Positions 46,820-56,235 of a stretch of DNA of 64,000 nucleotides are shown here, one piece after another. The position numbers and the translations under genes were made by a program. Position 1 is the first letter of the stretch. Each line of letters starts with the position of its first letter. A model generated the notes under the pieces. It was not told where the DNA came from. It searched no databases and saw nothing but the letters and a program-made list of their open reading frames with translations. The DNA is from an uncultured Alphaproteobacteria bacterium (GTDB lineage: Bacteria > Pseudomonadota > Alphaproteobacteria > Rhodobacterales > Rhodobacteraceae): the NCBI GenBank assembly GCA_913031285.1, contig CAJWEI010000003.1, positions 18,224 through 82,223 on the forward strand. Direction: 5' to 3'.

Positions 46820-48121
46820 ATGCTTCCACGCTACTCCCGTCCTGAGATGGTTAAAATCTGGTCACCTCAAACGAAATTCAGAATCTGGTACGAGATTGAG
46901 GCACATGCTTGCGATGCGATGGCGGCGATAGGTACCATTCCAGAAAAAAATGCAGAGGCCGTTTGGAAAGCAAAGGATGTTGAGTTTGATGTGGCTCGGA
47001 TTAATGAGATTGAGGCTGTCACTAAGCATGACGTTATTGCTTTTCTGACTCACCTTGCGGAAATTGTTGGATCAGACGAGGCACGATTTGTTCATCAGGG
47101 GATGACGAGTTCTGACGTGTTGGACACATGTTTTAATGTCCAGCTTGTCAATGCAGCTGATATTTTGATCACTGATGTTGAGGCGCTACTGGCAGCTTTG
47201 AAAAGACGCGCCTTCGAGCATAAAGATACTGTGCGCATTGGGCGCAGTCATGGTATACACGCTGAACCGACCACCATGGGGCTGACGTTTGCACGTTTTT
47301 ACGCAGAGATGGATCGCAATCGCGACCGACTTATCGTGGCACGGGCAGAAATTTCGACAGGTGCAATTTCTGGTGCAGTGGGAACATACGCTAATATTGA
47401 TCCATATGTTGAAGAATATGTCTGTCAAAAGCTTTGCCTAAAGCCGGAGCCGATCAGTACCCAAGTTATTCCACGGGATCGTCATGCAGCATTTTTTTCA
47501 GTGCTTGGTGTTGTATCCAGCAGCATCGAAAACATAGCCACAGAAATCCGCCATATGCAACGCACAGAGGTACTTGAAGCAGAAGAGTTTTTTTCCAAGG
47601 GCCAAAAAGGCAGTTCGGCAATGCCCCATAAGCGTAACCCTGTTTTAACAGAAAATCTAACTGGATTGGCGCGTCTGGTGCGCGCAGCTGTTATTCCAGC
47701 ACTTGAAAATGTGGCACTGTGGCATGAGCGGGATATCTCGCATAGTTCTGTCGAAAGGAACATCGGTCCAGACACTACAGTCACCTTGGACTTTGCTTTG
47801 TCGCGGTTAACTCAAGTCATTGATAAACTAGTTGTCTACCCGGAAAATATGCTTCAAAATATGAACAAGTTTCGTGGTCTAGTCATGAGCCAAAGGGTCC
47901 TCTTAGCGTTGACGCAGAAGGGTGTCAGCCGCGAAGATTCATATCGCCTCGTTCAAAGAAACGCAATGAAGGTTTGGGAGGAAGACAAAGATTTCCAAAC
48001 TGAGCTTTTAGCTGATAGAGAAGTAATGAAGGCACTTAGCGAAGAGGAAGTACGTGAAAAATTTGATATCGGCTATCATACAAAGCATGTAGATACGATT
48101 TTCAAGCGGGTTTTTAAATAG
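46820..48121 (+). CDS. purB: Adenylosuccinate lyase
   Basis: A 433-residue fumarase/aspartase-superfamily enzyme. It acts twice in purine synthesis, releasing fumarate from SAICAR and from adenylosuccinate. GMTSSDVLDT (near 93), RSHGIHAEPTTMG (near 140) and the signature GSSAMPHKRNP (near 262) carry the catalytic His and Ser residues. The ATG at 46820 gives the usual MxPRYSRPEMV N-terminus; an upstream TTG would add six odd residues. Stand-alone housekeeping gene. Confidence 0.95.
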   Translation: MLPRYSRPEMVKIWSPQTKFRIWYEIEAHACDAMAAIGTIPEKNAEAVWKAKDVEFDVARINEIEAVTKHDVIAFLTHLAEIVGSDEARFVHQGMTSSDVLDTCFNVQLVNAADILITDVEALLAALKRRAFEHKDTVRIGRSHGIHAEPTTMGLTFARFYAEMDRNRDRLIVARAEISTGAISGAVGTYANIDPYVEEYVCQKLCLKPEPISTQVIPRDRHAAFFSVLGVVSSSIENIATEIRHMQRTEVLEAEEFFSKGQKGSSAMPHKRNPVLTENLTGLARLVRAAVIPALENVALWHERDISHSSVERNIGPDTTVTLDFALSRLTQVIDKLVVYPENMLQNMNKFRGLVMSQRVLLALTQKGVSREDSYRLVQRNAMKVWEEDKDFQTELLADREVMKALSEEEVREKFDIGYHTKHVDTIFKRVFK

Positions 48122-48935
48122 AAAGTCTTTACAAAATTGGTAAATACAGTATCGGACTTAGACTTCTTTAGGTATTTGTCTCGTTGCTGTAGAGAACAAA
48201 AATGGAGACTATTAAACAATGAGCCAGCGTTTTATTTCCCAGATATTTAGAATGAAACGTTTAGTAACGAAGTGGTAGCAGTCCTGCGTGAAGTCTCGCG
48301 CAAGGAAAAACAGGTGATTTTGGTGAGTTTATTAATGCAGTAGAGAGCACTCCATCTGCCGCCTGAATTTCTAACCGATATGCATAAAAGTGCTGAAGCG
48401 AGCTGGAGTTCGAAAGTCTACAGATCTTTACATACGATTAAAGGAATTGAAGCTGCCTCGGTTTGATTATCAATATTAAAATTTTTTAAAGTGGTCATTA
48501 TTCTTCGAGCCCTCGCAATTGATTATACTTATAAACTCAGCTGCACAATTTCGATCACCAAAAATGGTACATCTGATGCTGTTGATATACTTGGACAGAG
48601 TTTTGTAGTGAAAAAAGAAAACTGTCCAGAGCGGGCCATTGATAAAGCATCTATAGATCTTGTTGGTTCCATTTGAAATTTGTTATCTCAAAATATCAGT
48701 TAAGAAATTGTTAAGAGATTTGAAACGACATCACCGGATTTTACCGCCTCGTCAAGAATACTAAATAAATCTTTTTAGATACCCAAAGAGGCTATTTCTG
48801 GAGCACATTGGTAGTGCCGTAACCACCTAAAAGTTCAAAAAGTTCTCAAGAGAAACTTCAATAGTGGATGCAACACTTGTTTTCAGATAGGTTTTGCCTG
48901 TAATCGTTTCTCCAAATTTATGTTATTGAGGCTCT
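48122..48935. other. Gene-free stretch, possibly decayed
   Basis: About 815 bases. A 61-codon frame at 48491-48676 (GTG start, ending ASIDLVGSI) is protein-like but has no ribosome site. A second short fragment near 48358-48465 reads LPPEFLTDMHKSAEASW. Both are too short and broken to name. No RNA gene seen. Confidence 0.35.
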
Positions 48936-49865
48936 ATGGCTGAAACCCAAAAACTTCAAGGGAGTAAAGTGCAAAAGGTAAATGACCTACTTTTGCGTGC
49001 ATTTATTAGTGTTGCGCTCACTCTGCCGCTTGGAATGCGATTGTGGCTCATGGGCATGTTTTTGCGTCGCGTTGTTTCACCTCTGGCTGGCTATCGCTCA
49101 CGTGCTATTGCTAATCTCGATTATATTTACCCTGATTTAGAGATTTCGAAAAAACGTCAAATAGCAGATGGTGTCGCTGATAATGCCGGGCGGACCATTA
49201 TTGAAAACTACGATGTTTTAGGGCTTAAAGAACGTATGCGCGATACTGAACTTCAAGGGAATGGCTTTGAAGCGGTTAAAAAAGCGCATGGATCTGGCCA
49301 GCCAGTAATGTTCGTAACCGGCCATTTCGGAAATTTTGAAGCTCCCAGAGCCGCGCTTGTCGCGAAGGGTTTTAAAGTCGGTGGTCTTTACCGTCCGATG
49401 TCCAACCCCTTTTTTAATGCACATTATGCAAAGAATATGCACTCGCTATCTGGGCCAGTTTTTGAGCAAGGGAGGCGAGGGACGATGGGGCTTTTTCGCC
49501 ACATCAAAAAAGGTGGTATGGGTGTTCTGCTCTTTGATATTTATGACAGCAGTGGCGCAGTGATAGACTTCTTGGGCCAACCCGCGCCGACAATGACGTC
49601 AGCCGCAGACATAGCTCTTAAGACGGGTGCTTTACTGGTTCCGTTTTTTGGCGTGCGTAAAATGGATGGGCGCAGTTTTGATATAATTTTAGAGGACCCT
49701 ATTCCCCATAGTGATGGTTTGACGATGACCAAGGATATGACAAAGCGGCTAGAGGTACAAGTTGCAACGAACCCTGATCAATGGTTTTGGATCCATCGAC
49801 GTTGGAAGCCGTCTCGCCAGCGGGCTATGGCAGAGGCCAAAATAGCGCCTTCAGAGCATTTGTAA
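48936..49865 (+). CDS. Lipid A biosynthesis-type lauroyl acyltransferase
   Basis: A 309-residue LpxL/HtrB-family acyltransferase, which adds a secondary acyl chain to lipid A at the inner membrane. An N-terminal hydrophobic segment (AFISVALTLPLGMRLWLMG, near 28) anchors it. The catalytic HxxxxE-type motif is VTGHFGNFEAPR (near 127). LFDIYDSSGAVIDFLGQPAPT (near 197, by its ends) and the C-terminal PDQWFWIHRRWKPS are typical. GAGG lies just before the ATG. Confidence 0.9.
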   Translation: MAETQKLQGSKVQKVNDLLLRAFISVALTLPLGMRLWLMGMFLRRVVSPLAGYRSRAIANLDYIYPDLEISKKRQIADGVADNAGRTIIENYDVLGLKERMRDTELQGNGFEAVKKAHGSGQPVMFVTGHFGNFEAPRAALVAKGFKVGGLYRPMSNPFFNAHYAKNMHSLSGPVFEQGRRGTMGLFRHIKKGGMGVLLFDIYDSSGAVIDFLGQPAPTMTSAADIALKTGALLVPFFGVRKMDGRSFDIILEDPIPHSDGLTMTKDMTKRLEVQVATNPDQWFWIHRRWKPSRQRAMAEAKIAPSEHL

Positions 49866-49893
49866 GATGACTCTAGAAGTACACCTGAGCAGC

Positions 49894-50712
49894 TTAGGGT
49901 GACAAAGGTGCATTTGGTACTGGTGGGCCATCCTCATACCCTCCCCAAACAGATTGATCAAAGTGAACGACTGATCCGGTCATTAATCCAGCATCCTCAG
50001 AGCTGAAAAACGTAACAGCACGAGCAACTTCCGCAGGATCGACCAAACGGCCAAAAGGTTGCTGAGCTGCAGCTTTTTCAAGCCAATCGTCTTTTGCACC
50101 GTGGTATTCACGCTGAATTCGGTCTTCTCCATCCGAAGACATCCATCCAATATTCAGCTGGTTGACTCTAATACGGTTCCGCATCAAGGCAAATGCTGTG
50201 TTGCGCGTGAAGGTCTCCAGAGCACCTTTTGATGCGCAATATGCTGCAATAAAAGGTTGGCCCGTCATCGCGCTTGCTGAGCCAATGTTAAGTATTGATC
50301 CTTCAATACCTTCACGGATCATTAGCTTAACGCTTTCCTGCACTAAAAAGAACGGCGCTCGTATGTTGATTGCCATCATCGCATCAAACAGATCTGACGA
50401 TGTATCAAGGATGTTACCACGATCGGTGATGGCAGCTGCATTCACTAAAACGTTAACCGTACCAAAAACCTCGTCGGCTGCTGCAATAACTGATCTACAG
50501 TCGTCTACGTTGCTCAAATCGGCCTCACAAAAAGTGACTGGCACACTGGTTTGGTCTATAATATTTTGGGCTACATTGGCACCTTTTTCAGTATTTCGGC
50601 CGCAGGTAATAATGCCCGCCGCGCCGGATCTGGCAAATTCAAGTGCAATAGCAGCCCCAAGCCCTTGGGTTCCGCCCGTGACAACCGCAATTTTTCCATC
50701 CAAACGGTTCAT
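49894..50712 (-). CDS. SDR-family oxidoreductase
   Basis: A 272-residue classical short-chain dehydrogenase. The cofactor loop is VVTGGTQGLGAAIALEF (near 10-26). NAAA follows near 91, and the catalytic Ser and Tyr-Lys are in IGSASAMTGQPFIAAYCASKGAL (near 145-167, by its ends). The start at 50712 is chosen because AAGGA lies seven bases before it; a longer frame adds five residues. It is divergent from the Gfo/Idh/MocA gene, so both may act on a sugar or inositol-type polyol. Confidence 0.88.
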   Translation of the reverse strand: MNRLDGKIAVVTGGTQGLGAAIALEFARSGAAGIITCGRNTEKGANVAQNIIDQTSVPVTFCEADLSNVDDCRSVIAAADEVFGTVNVLVNAAAITDRGNILDTSSDLFDAMMAINIRAPFFLVQESVKLMIREGIEGSILNIGSASAMTGQPFIAAYCASKGALETFTRNTAFALMRNRIRVNQLNIGWMSSDGEDRIQREYHGAKDDWLEKAAAQQPFGRLVDPAEVARAVTFFSSEDAGLMTGSVVHFDQSVWGGYEDGPPVPNAPLSP

Positions 50713-50929
50713 AGTTCGTCCTTTCATCTTGGACTTTTCTATTAATATAAACTCTTTTAATTTGGCAGTTACAATAAAATTTAATCAATCTCTAAATGTG
50801 TAAAATGCCATTTGAGATTACTTTAAAAAGAGCATAAGTTTACGTTGACGAATCTAAAAAGTGACGGCGTTCAGATCTTTCACTGATAAAACGTAATACA
50901 TCTGGTTTGTGTCTAATAAGGAGCCTACC

Positions 50930-51937
50930 TTGCTAAAAATTGGTGTATTGGGCTGTGGCCGGATCGGGCAAATGCATGCGGCTAATATTGCGCAACATCC
51001 CAATGCGGATCTGGCGATGGTATTTGACATCTTCCAGCCTAACGCTGAAATGACAGCACTTCGGCATGATGTTTCAATTGCCTCTACAGCGTCAGATGTA
51101 TTTCAGTCTAGTGAAGTCGATGCAGTTCTTGTTGCAACTACCACGGATACGCATGCAGACTTTATCGAAATGGCTGTAGCGGCGGGAAAACCCGTTTTGT
51201 GTGAAAAGCCAATCGATCTAAGCCTTACTAGGGTGAACGAATGCGCGGCAAGAATTGCAGGAACTGATGTACCCGTTCAACTTGGATTTAATCGGCGATT
51301 TGATCCTGGTCACAGATCAGCGCGAAATGCTGTACTTAATGGTGATATCGGAGATCTACACCAAGTTATTATTACCTCTCGTGATCCTGAAATGCCGCCG
51401 CGGTCTTATTATGAAACGGCTGGAGGTTTGTTGCGTGATATGACGATCCATGATTTTGATTTAGCTCGCTTCATGCTTGACGACGAGCCTGTAGAGGTGT
51501 TCGCTGTGGGGGGGGGATTGATTGATCCTGCAATGATGAAAGACCTCAAGGATTTGGATACTGCAATGATAATTATGCGGACTGCGGATGGCAAACAATG
51601 CCATATCAATAATTCCCGCGCAGCAGGATACGGCTATGATCAAAGGGTGGAGCTTTTGGGTACAAAAGGTATGGTCCAGAGTGAGAATAAAAAGGAGAAT
51701 GAAGTCAGGAAGTTTTCCTCAAAGCAAACAGAGACATCTGCACCGTATTTAAATTTCTTCATTGAACGTTACAAAGAGGCGTTTGACGCTGAAGTCGATG
51801 CTTTTGTGACGTCAATAACAACTGGAACTAAACCTGAGGTTGGTTTTGAGGATGGCTGGCGCGCTTTGATATTGGCAGAGGCGGCGTATTTGTCAATTTC
51901 GCAAAAACGCATTGTACGCGTGGATGAGTTTGGATAG
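50930..51937 (+). CDS. Gfo/Idh/MocA dehydrogenase, inositol 2-dehydrogenase-like
   Basis: A 335-residue NAD(P)-dependent enzyme. The Rossmann loop is IGVLGCGRIGQMHAANI (near 3-19), and the catalytic Lys is in VLCEKPIDLS (near 95). GGLLRDMTIHDFDLARFM (near 166) provides the conserved Asp-x-x-x-His pair. These fit IolG-type dehydrogenases that oxidise myo-inositol or related polyols. The start is TTG at 50930, six bases after AAGGAG, which makes the upstream GTG (50909) unlikely. Confidence 0.87.
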   Translation: MLKIGVLGCGRIGQMHAANIAQHPNADLAMVFDIFQPNAEMTALRHDVSIASTASDVFQSSEVDAVLVATTTDTHADFIEMAVAAGKPVLCEKPIDLSLTRVNECAARIAGTDVPVQLGFNRRFDPGHRSARNAVLNGDIGDLHQVIITSRDPEMPPRSYYETAGGLLRDMTIHDFDLARFMLDDEPVEVFAVGGGLIDPAMMKDLKDLDTAMIIMRTADGKQCHINNSRAAGYGYDQRVELLGTKGMVQSENKKENEVRKFSSKQTETSAPYLNFFIERYKEAFDAEVDAFVTSITTGTKPEVGFEDGWRALILAEAAYLSISQKRIVRVDEFG

Positions 51938-52165
51938 CGCAGATTAAATTTTCTGCTTACAGGGTGCAGACGGCTAAAAATTTTTGGTGATAAAACTGAC
52001 TAATTTGCATGTGTACGTGCGTCCAACGCCTTTTCATATGGATTGGAATTACCCTTGCAGTAAAAAGTGATGGCTGTCATAAACTATACACAGAGTGTAT
52101 TGCGCAGACTTAAAAATGAGTTATCACCATGTGTTTCGTAAGGTAGTCACGGGAACTGCAACTCT

Positions 52166-53164
52166 ATGTCCGAATTTCAAAGTCAGAAAAACCTTGTCCG
52201 TGATTTACACAAAAAGTTGGACGCCTCATCGGGCAACGACATTGGAAATGTTTTAAGCCTTTATATTGCCTCCGACTATCTTTGGCGCGGGTACCATCCC
52301 TTTAATGAACTTTCATCCGCCAAAGAACTGGCGCAAGTGTTCTGGGCACCATTAAAAAAAGCTTTTCGACATATCCAGCGTCGAGATGATATATTTATTT
52401 CTGGCCGCAACCAGATGGATGATTTTCGAAGCGTTTGGGTGGTATCAATGGGCCATCTAATGGGGCTTTTTGATGCGCCATGGTTGGGATTAAAACCAAC
52501 TCAAAAAATGACATTTCTTCGTTATTGTGAATTTAATAAAATTGAAAATAATAAAATTGCCGAAACGGCAATGTATTTTGATATTCCTCATGTGATGATA
52601 CAATGCGGCCTCAATCCGTTTCCAACTGAAACCGGAGCGCAATTGGTACAACCGGGTCCTCAAACTCACGAAGGATTATTGTTCGATCCGCAGGATCCGA
52701 CAGTTGGTGAAAAAACGCTTCACACGATTAACGCAATGATTAGTGATCTTGGGCAATGGAACCTAGGAATCTCGCTTGAAGATGAGCTGAGACGTACTTG
52801 GTGTGAAGACATGATCTGGTGGGGACCATCTGGTATTGGCGCGACTTATACCATCGAGCGATACGCCAGACAACATTCTGGACCCTTTCGAGATGGATTT
52901 ACAGACCGTTCAAAGACCAAACACCTATGCCGCTTGGCCGAAGGCCATTACGGTGGTTTTTTCGGCTGGCCCAACTTTACGGCCAGGCCGACAGGCGGGT
53001 TTATGGGCATGCCTGCAACTGATAAAGTGGGCGAATTTCGTGTTATTGATATCTACCGTCGCCAAGGCGATAAGCTCGCAGAAAATTGGGTTTTTATTGA
53101 TCTTTTGCATTTTTGGAAAATGCAGGGGGTTGATATTTTGGAGCGCATAACGGAAATCCGCTAA
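52166..53164 (+). CDS. Protein with two SnoaL/NTF2-like domains
   Basis: A 332-residue protein with two halves of NTF2-like (SnoaL) type. The first is residues about 10-160 (ASDYLWRGYHPFNEL; KNEF-type strands; ETAMYFDIPHVM). The second is about 185-325 (WCEDMIWWGPSGIGATYTIERY; AENWVFIDLLHFWKMQG). The repeated Trp-rich strand and final D-x-L-x-F/W motifs support a duplication. The fold makes small-molecule isomerases, cyclases or hydrolases; no reaction can be assigned. Convergent with the enoyl-CoA hydratase gene (10-base gap). Confidence 0.8.
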   Translation: MSEFQSQKNLVRDLHKKLDASSGNDIGNVLSLYIASDYLWRGYHPFNELSSAKELAQVFWAPLKKAFRHIQRRDDIFISGRNQMDDFRSVWVVSMGHLMGLFDAPWLGLKPTQKMTFLRYCEFNKIENNKIAETAMYFDIPHVMIQCGLNPFPTETGAQLVQPGPQTHEGLLFDPQDPTVGEKTLHTINAMISDLGQWNLGISLEDELRRTWCEDMIWWGPSGIGATYTIERYARQHSGPFRDGFTDRSKTKHLCRLAEGHYGGFFGWPNFTARPTGGFMGMPATDKVGEFRVIDIYRRQGDKLAENWVFIDLLHFWKMQGVDILERITEIR

Positions 53165-53174
53165 ATTTTTCAGA

Positions 53175-53969
53175 TCACCTTCCTTCAAAGTGGGCGGGTC
53201 TTTTCTCGTTAAACGCGGCGACGCCCTCTCTGCGATCGTCGGTAGAAACGGTACGATTGTATGCTTCTATCTCAAAGGCTAACCCATCCATAAGACTCAT
53301 CTGAAGTCCCTTGTGGATGGCCTGTTTTGCCTGACGCACCGCGATCGGTGCATTGGCGGATATTTTTTTAGCGGTGTCTAAAGCCGCTGGTAAGAGGTCG
53401 CTTGGTGCAAAAATCTGATTGGCCAAGCCCCATTCAAAGGCTTCTTGTGCGTTGAATACGCGGCCGGTTAATATAAGCTCTTTGGCCCTCCGCTCGCCAA
53501 CGGCGCGGGCTAAAGTCTGTGTTCCCCCTGCACCAGGAATAATACCCAATGTTACCTCTGTTTGGGCAAATTTTGCGGTCTTAGATACGTATGTAAAATC
53601 CATAGCTGCAACAAGCTCGCATCCACCGCCAAAGGCGGCGCCGTTTACCGCCCCTATGATCGGGATCGGACACCCCATAATCGCTCGCATCATGCGTTCG
53701 TAAACAAGATGTTGGGCTTGCCAGGCCTCATTACTCATCTCTTTGCGTTCCTTTAGGTCTCCTCCAGCGCAAAAAGAGTGCTTGCCTGCCCCTGTAAGAA
53801 TTATCGCCCTCACCTGTTTAGGGTGTAGTGCGAGATCTTCAAAAATATCTATAAGTTCTCTCGCCATCTGTGTGTTAAAGGCATTTGCAAATTGGGGTCT
53901 GTTAATAGTCAGAAGCAGAATATGCTCGCTATGGATTTCTGCGATAAGTGTTTTAAGTGAATCTGACAT
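53175..53969 (-). CDS. Enoyl-CoA hydratase/isomerase family protein
   Basis: A 264-residue crotonase-fold enzyme. The first oxyanion segment is HSFCAGGDLKER (near 67). The second is GAVNGAAFGGGCELVAAMDF (near 105). The catalytic Glu is in TEVTLGIIPGAGGTQTL (near 141). IRxHLL-type C-terminus (EGVAAFNEKRPAHFEGR) is standard. It hydrates or isomerises an enoyl-CoA in fatty or amino acid breakdown. AGGT precedes the ATG. No beta-oxidation partner is adjacent. Confidence 0.9.
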   Translation of the reverse strand: MSDSLKTLIAEIHSEHILLLTINRPQFANAFNTQMARELIDIFEDLALHPKQVRAIILTGAGKHSFCAGGDLKERKEMSNEAWQAQHLVYERMMRAIMGCPIPIIGAVNGAAFGGGCELVAAMDFTYVSKTAKFAQTEVTLGIIPGAGGTQTLARAVGERRAKELILTGRVFNAQEAFEWGLANQIFAPSDLLPAALDTAKKISANAPIAVRQAKQAIHKGLQMSLMDGLAFEIEAYNRTVSTDDRREGVAAFNEKRPAHFEGR

Positions 53970-55532
53970 GTTGAGTTTACCTGTATATTTTGTATGGCTG
54001 CAAAAGCGATATGTATCTCAGCACCTAAACTCGTTTTAATCGCAATTTATGCCTGATCAAGTGCAATCGTAATGGTCATAATTTGTTGACATTTTATAGC
54101 TAAAGAATACCCCGTGTTGGAGCCTAGGGGTGTCCATAAAGGCTTAGATGGAAAATCAAACCCTTTAATCAGATCTGGTCAGGATTTCTGGAGGAATCAA
54201 AACATGGCGTTCACCCTCATTTTCTCGTACCGTTTGATCGATTAAGTTTTTTATTTAGACGTCGAATATAGTTCAGGTTGTATTAGTAACGTTTACGTAA
54301 CGGCGCGCAGTATATATTTGTCAGGCAACGTCTCTATCGGAAAGGTCGTGATCTTTGATGAGTTCACTTTACAAATCGCATCTCATTAATGGTACCCCTT
54401 ATCAAGGGTATGAGGTGCTGTCAGATCAACATTTCTGAGGTTGAATCAGACAATTGAGTTTTGTGGAACTCATCCTCCTCTGATGACTTTCCTCTTAGTT
54501 GAAAGTGTTAGATTCATGATGCAAGATGATTTTCTGTTGCCATGGCTGTTTTTAGGTGAAAATCTATTATTAGTCGCGTGTCTGTGAGGGCATAGGATTA
54601 ATCACTTCGATGCAGATACTGTGTTAGAGTAGTTTGGCCTTGCTGATCACGGACTAAAAAACAGGCCTTATGACCAACGTCAAAGGATGACGTTGGTTCT
54701 AAAGTAGTTGAAGATGGCCCAATCGTTCCGTTGGACGAGCTTTTTCAGTGCTGCATGCCAAAATCTGGTTGTAAATAGAGGAACTGCTTGTAGATAACGC
54801 TTGGTGGCTCACAATTCACTATCCCGCACGCTTGGGGTAGCCAATCTTCATTTTGTCCACTTCAAAACTTAAAAATTAGCACTTGCGAGGATCATTCCAT
54901 GTGGCCTTTTTGATCTTGAGACTTTGACTGGACTGTCTGACTAGTTAGAGTTTTTTGCGGTGCAGAGTGATGTTTTTAAAATGTAGAGATAAGCTGGGTC
55001 TGCTGTTGAGGGAGAGCGAGGGTGCTTGAGAGTAGTTTTTTAATTCTTGGGTCCTTCCTTTTGGCATTTGCATTTGGCATGTGGAGAATGTTTTGATAGG
55101 ATCTTCAAGGTGTATACTCTCGAGACCTGATTTGGTTTTGAGGAAGGGCCTGGCACTTTTAAGTTTATATGTCTTTATAACACTCGGAAAAGTTCTGTGT
55201 AGCCTTGCTCTGGGAACTGCTATGCTTTTTAATGCGCTGGGCTTCAGAATATAGGTTTTACCGCTATAAGCAAATTTACTATTGGTGTGTTTTTCCTGTA
55301 CCATTCTATAATCTGGGTGTTGCTTGTCCGGTTGATTGATACTCATAACCATCATTCCCAATCACGAGAAGACCTGATAATATGATCGAAAGGGCTACTA
55401 GCGTTCTCCAAGTTGTCGCAGCCGTTACTTCAATAAGATATAATCCTAAAATGATTGAGGTTCGGTCAAAAAAATGATATTCTGTTTATACTCAAACCGG
55501 TTATCTTTCACGTGTAGAATATCGAGGTAAGC
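53970..55532. other. Long gene-free stretch, possibly decayed genes
   Basis: About 1,560 bases with no convincing gene. A TGGAGGA ribosome site stands 8 bases before an ATG at about 54205 that opens only 13 codons (MAFTLIFSY). It looks like an orphan start. A reverse frame at 54945-55361 is Ser/Lys-rich, lacks a ribosome site and is not called. A perfect 10-base inverted repeat lies at 54673-54697. No transposase, integrase or RNA gene could be recognised. Confidence 0.4.
54673..54697. repeat. Perfect inverted repeat
   Basis: ACCAACGTCA and TGACGTTGGT form a 10-pair stem with loop AAGGA. It lies in a gene-free region and lacks a following T run, so it is not a standard terminator. It could be part of a decayed mobile element or a protein site. 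Confidence 0.5.
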
Positions 55533-55907
55533 ATGCTCATTTCTCTCAAGGCTGGAGACTACATATACAAGGTAAAGGAAAAACCGGACGGTGTTTTCCT
55601 CATCCATACTGGAACAGTAGAAATTCTATCAAATACCGGTTTGTTGCTAGGTGAACTAAATGTTGGAGAGTTGTTTGGTGAAATTTCTGAATTACTTTCT
55701 GAACGAAGAAGCGTCACAGCCCGTGCAAAAACTAATTGTACTCTGATGCTTATTGAGTCTTCCACGCTGGAGAAAAAGCTTGATAGTTGCGACGCGGCCA
55801 TAAAAGGTATTTTAAGGTCATTGGCTTTGAGGTTGAGCGAAACTGATAGGAAATATGAGAAAATTTGGGACGAGTTACAAATATATAAATCAATTAAAAA
55901 TAAATAG
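55533..55907 (+). CDS. Stand-alone cyclic nucleotide-binding domain protein
   Basis: A 124-residue protein made of one cNMP-binding beta-roll. The sequence LKAGDYIYKVKEKPDGVFLI begins the domain, and the phosphate-binding cassette-like block is VGELFGEISELLSERRSVTARA (near 46-67, by its ends). A short C-terminal helix follows. No DNA-binding domain is present, unlike Crp/Fnr. GAGG lies about six bases before the ATG. It may be an accessory sensor or regulatory subunit; the ligand is not proven. The next gene is miaB, but 328 bases separate them. Confidence 0.8.
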   Translation: MLISLKAGDYIYKVKEKPDGVFLIHTGTVEILSNTGLLLGELNVGELFGEISELLSERRSVTARAKTNCTLMLIESSTLEKKLDSCDAAIKGILRSLALRLSETDRKYEKIWDELQIYKSIKNK

Positions 55908-56235
55908 AGCTTTGCCATGCTGGGCTATCGCTTTTAAACATTACGCGTTTCACAAAACATGTAAAAAGGTGTGCGACATCAATTTAATAAAAGATCCACT
56001 GACCGGCAACTACTTAATTATCGGGTTGATAACTTTTCTTAGAAAATCACCGCTAAACGGATCTTTACTTGAGCTCTTTGCGTGGTCGTAAAAAAGTTTT
56101 CAATGGAAGATTTATTCATGGTTCCAATACGATCTTATTTTGTCTTTAATTTACCTAAAATTTTGCAAGACGTTGCAATTCAGCAATTATCTGGTGTATC
56201 GGACATCTAGATTTTCAAAATTGGAAAACCAAGCT
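55908..56235. other. Intergenic region before miaB
   Basis: About 330 bases. Frames that run into miaB from upstream start sites read unlike the family and have no ribosome site. No terminator or RNA gene recognised; the miaB promoter must lie here. Confidence 0.45.

Noticed and set aside
48491..48676. 61-codon forward frame as a gene
   Set aside because: Protein-like but without a ribosome site or family; mentioned only within the gene-free stretch.
54945..55361. Reverse 138-codon frame
   Set aside because: Ser/Lys-rich composition, no ribosome site before its start, and no recognisable domain; left uncalled.
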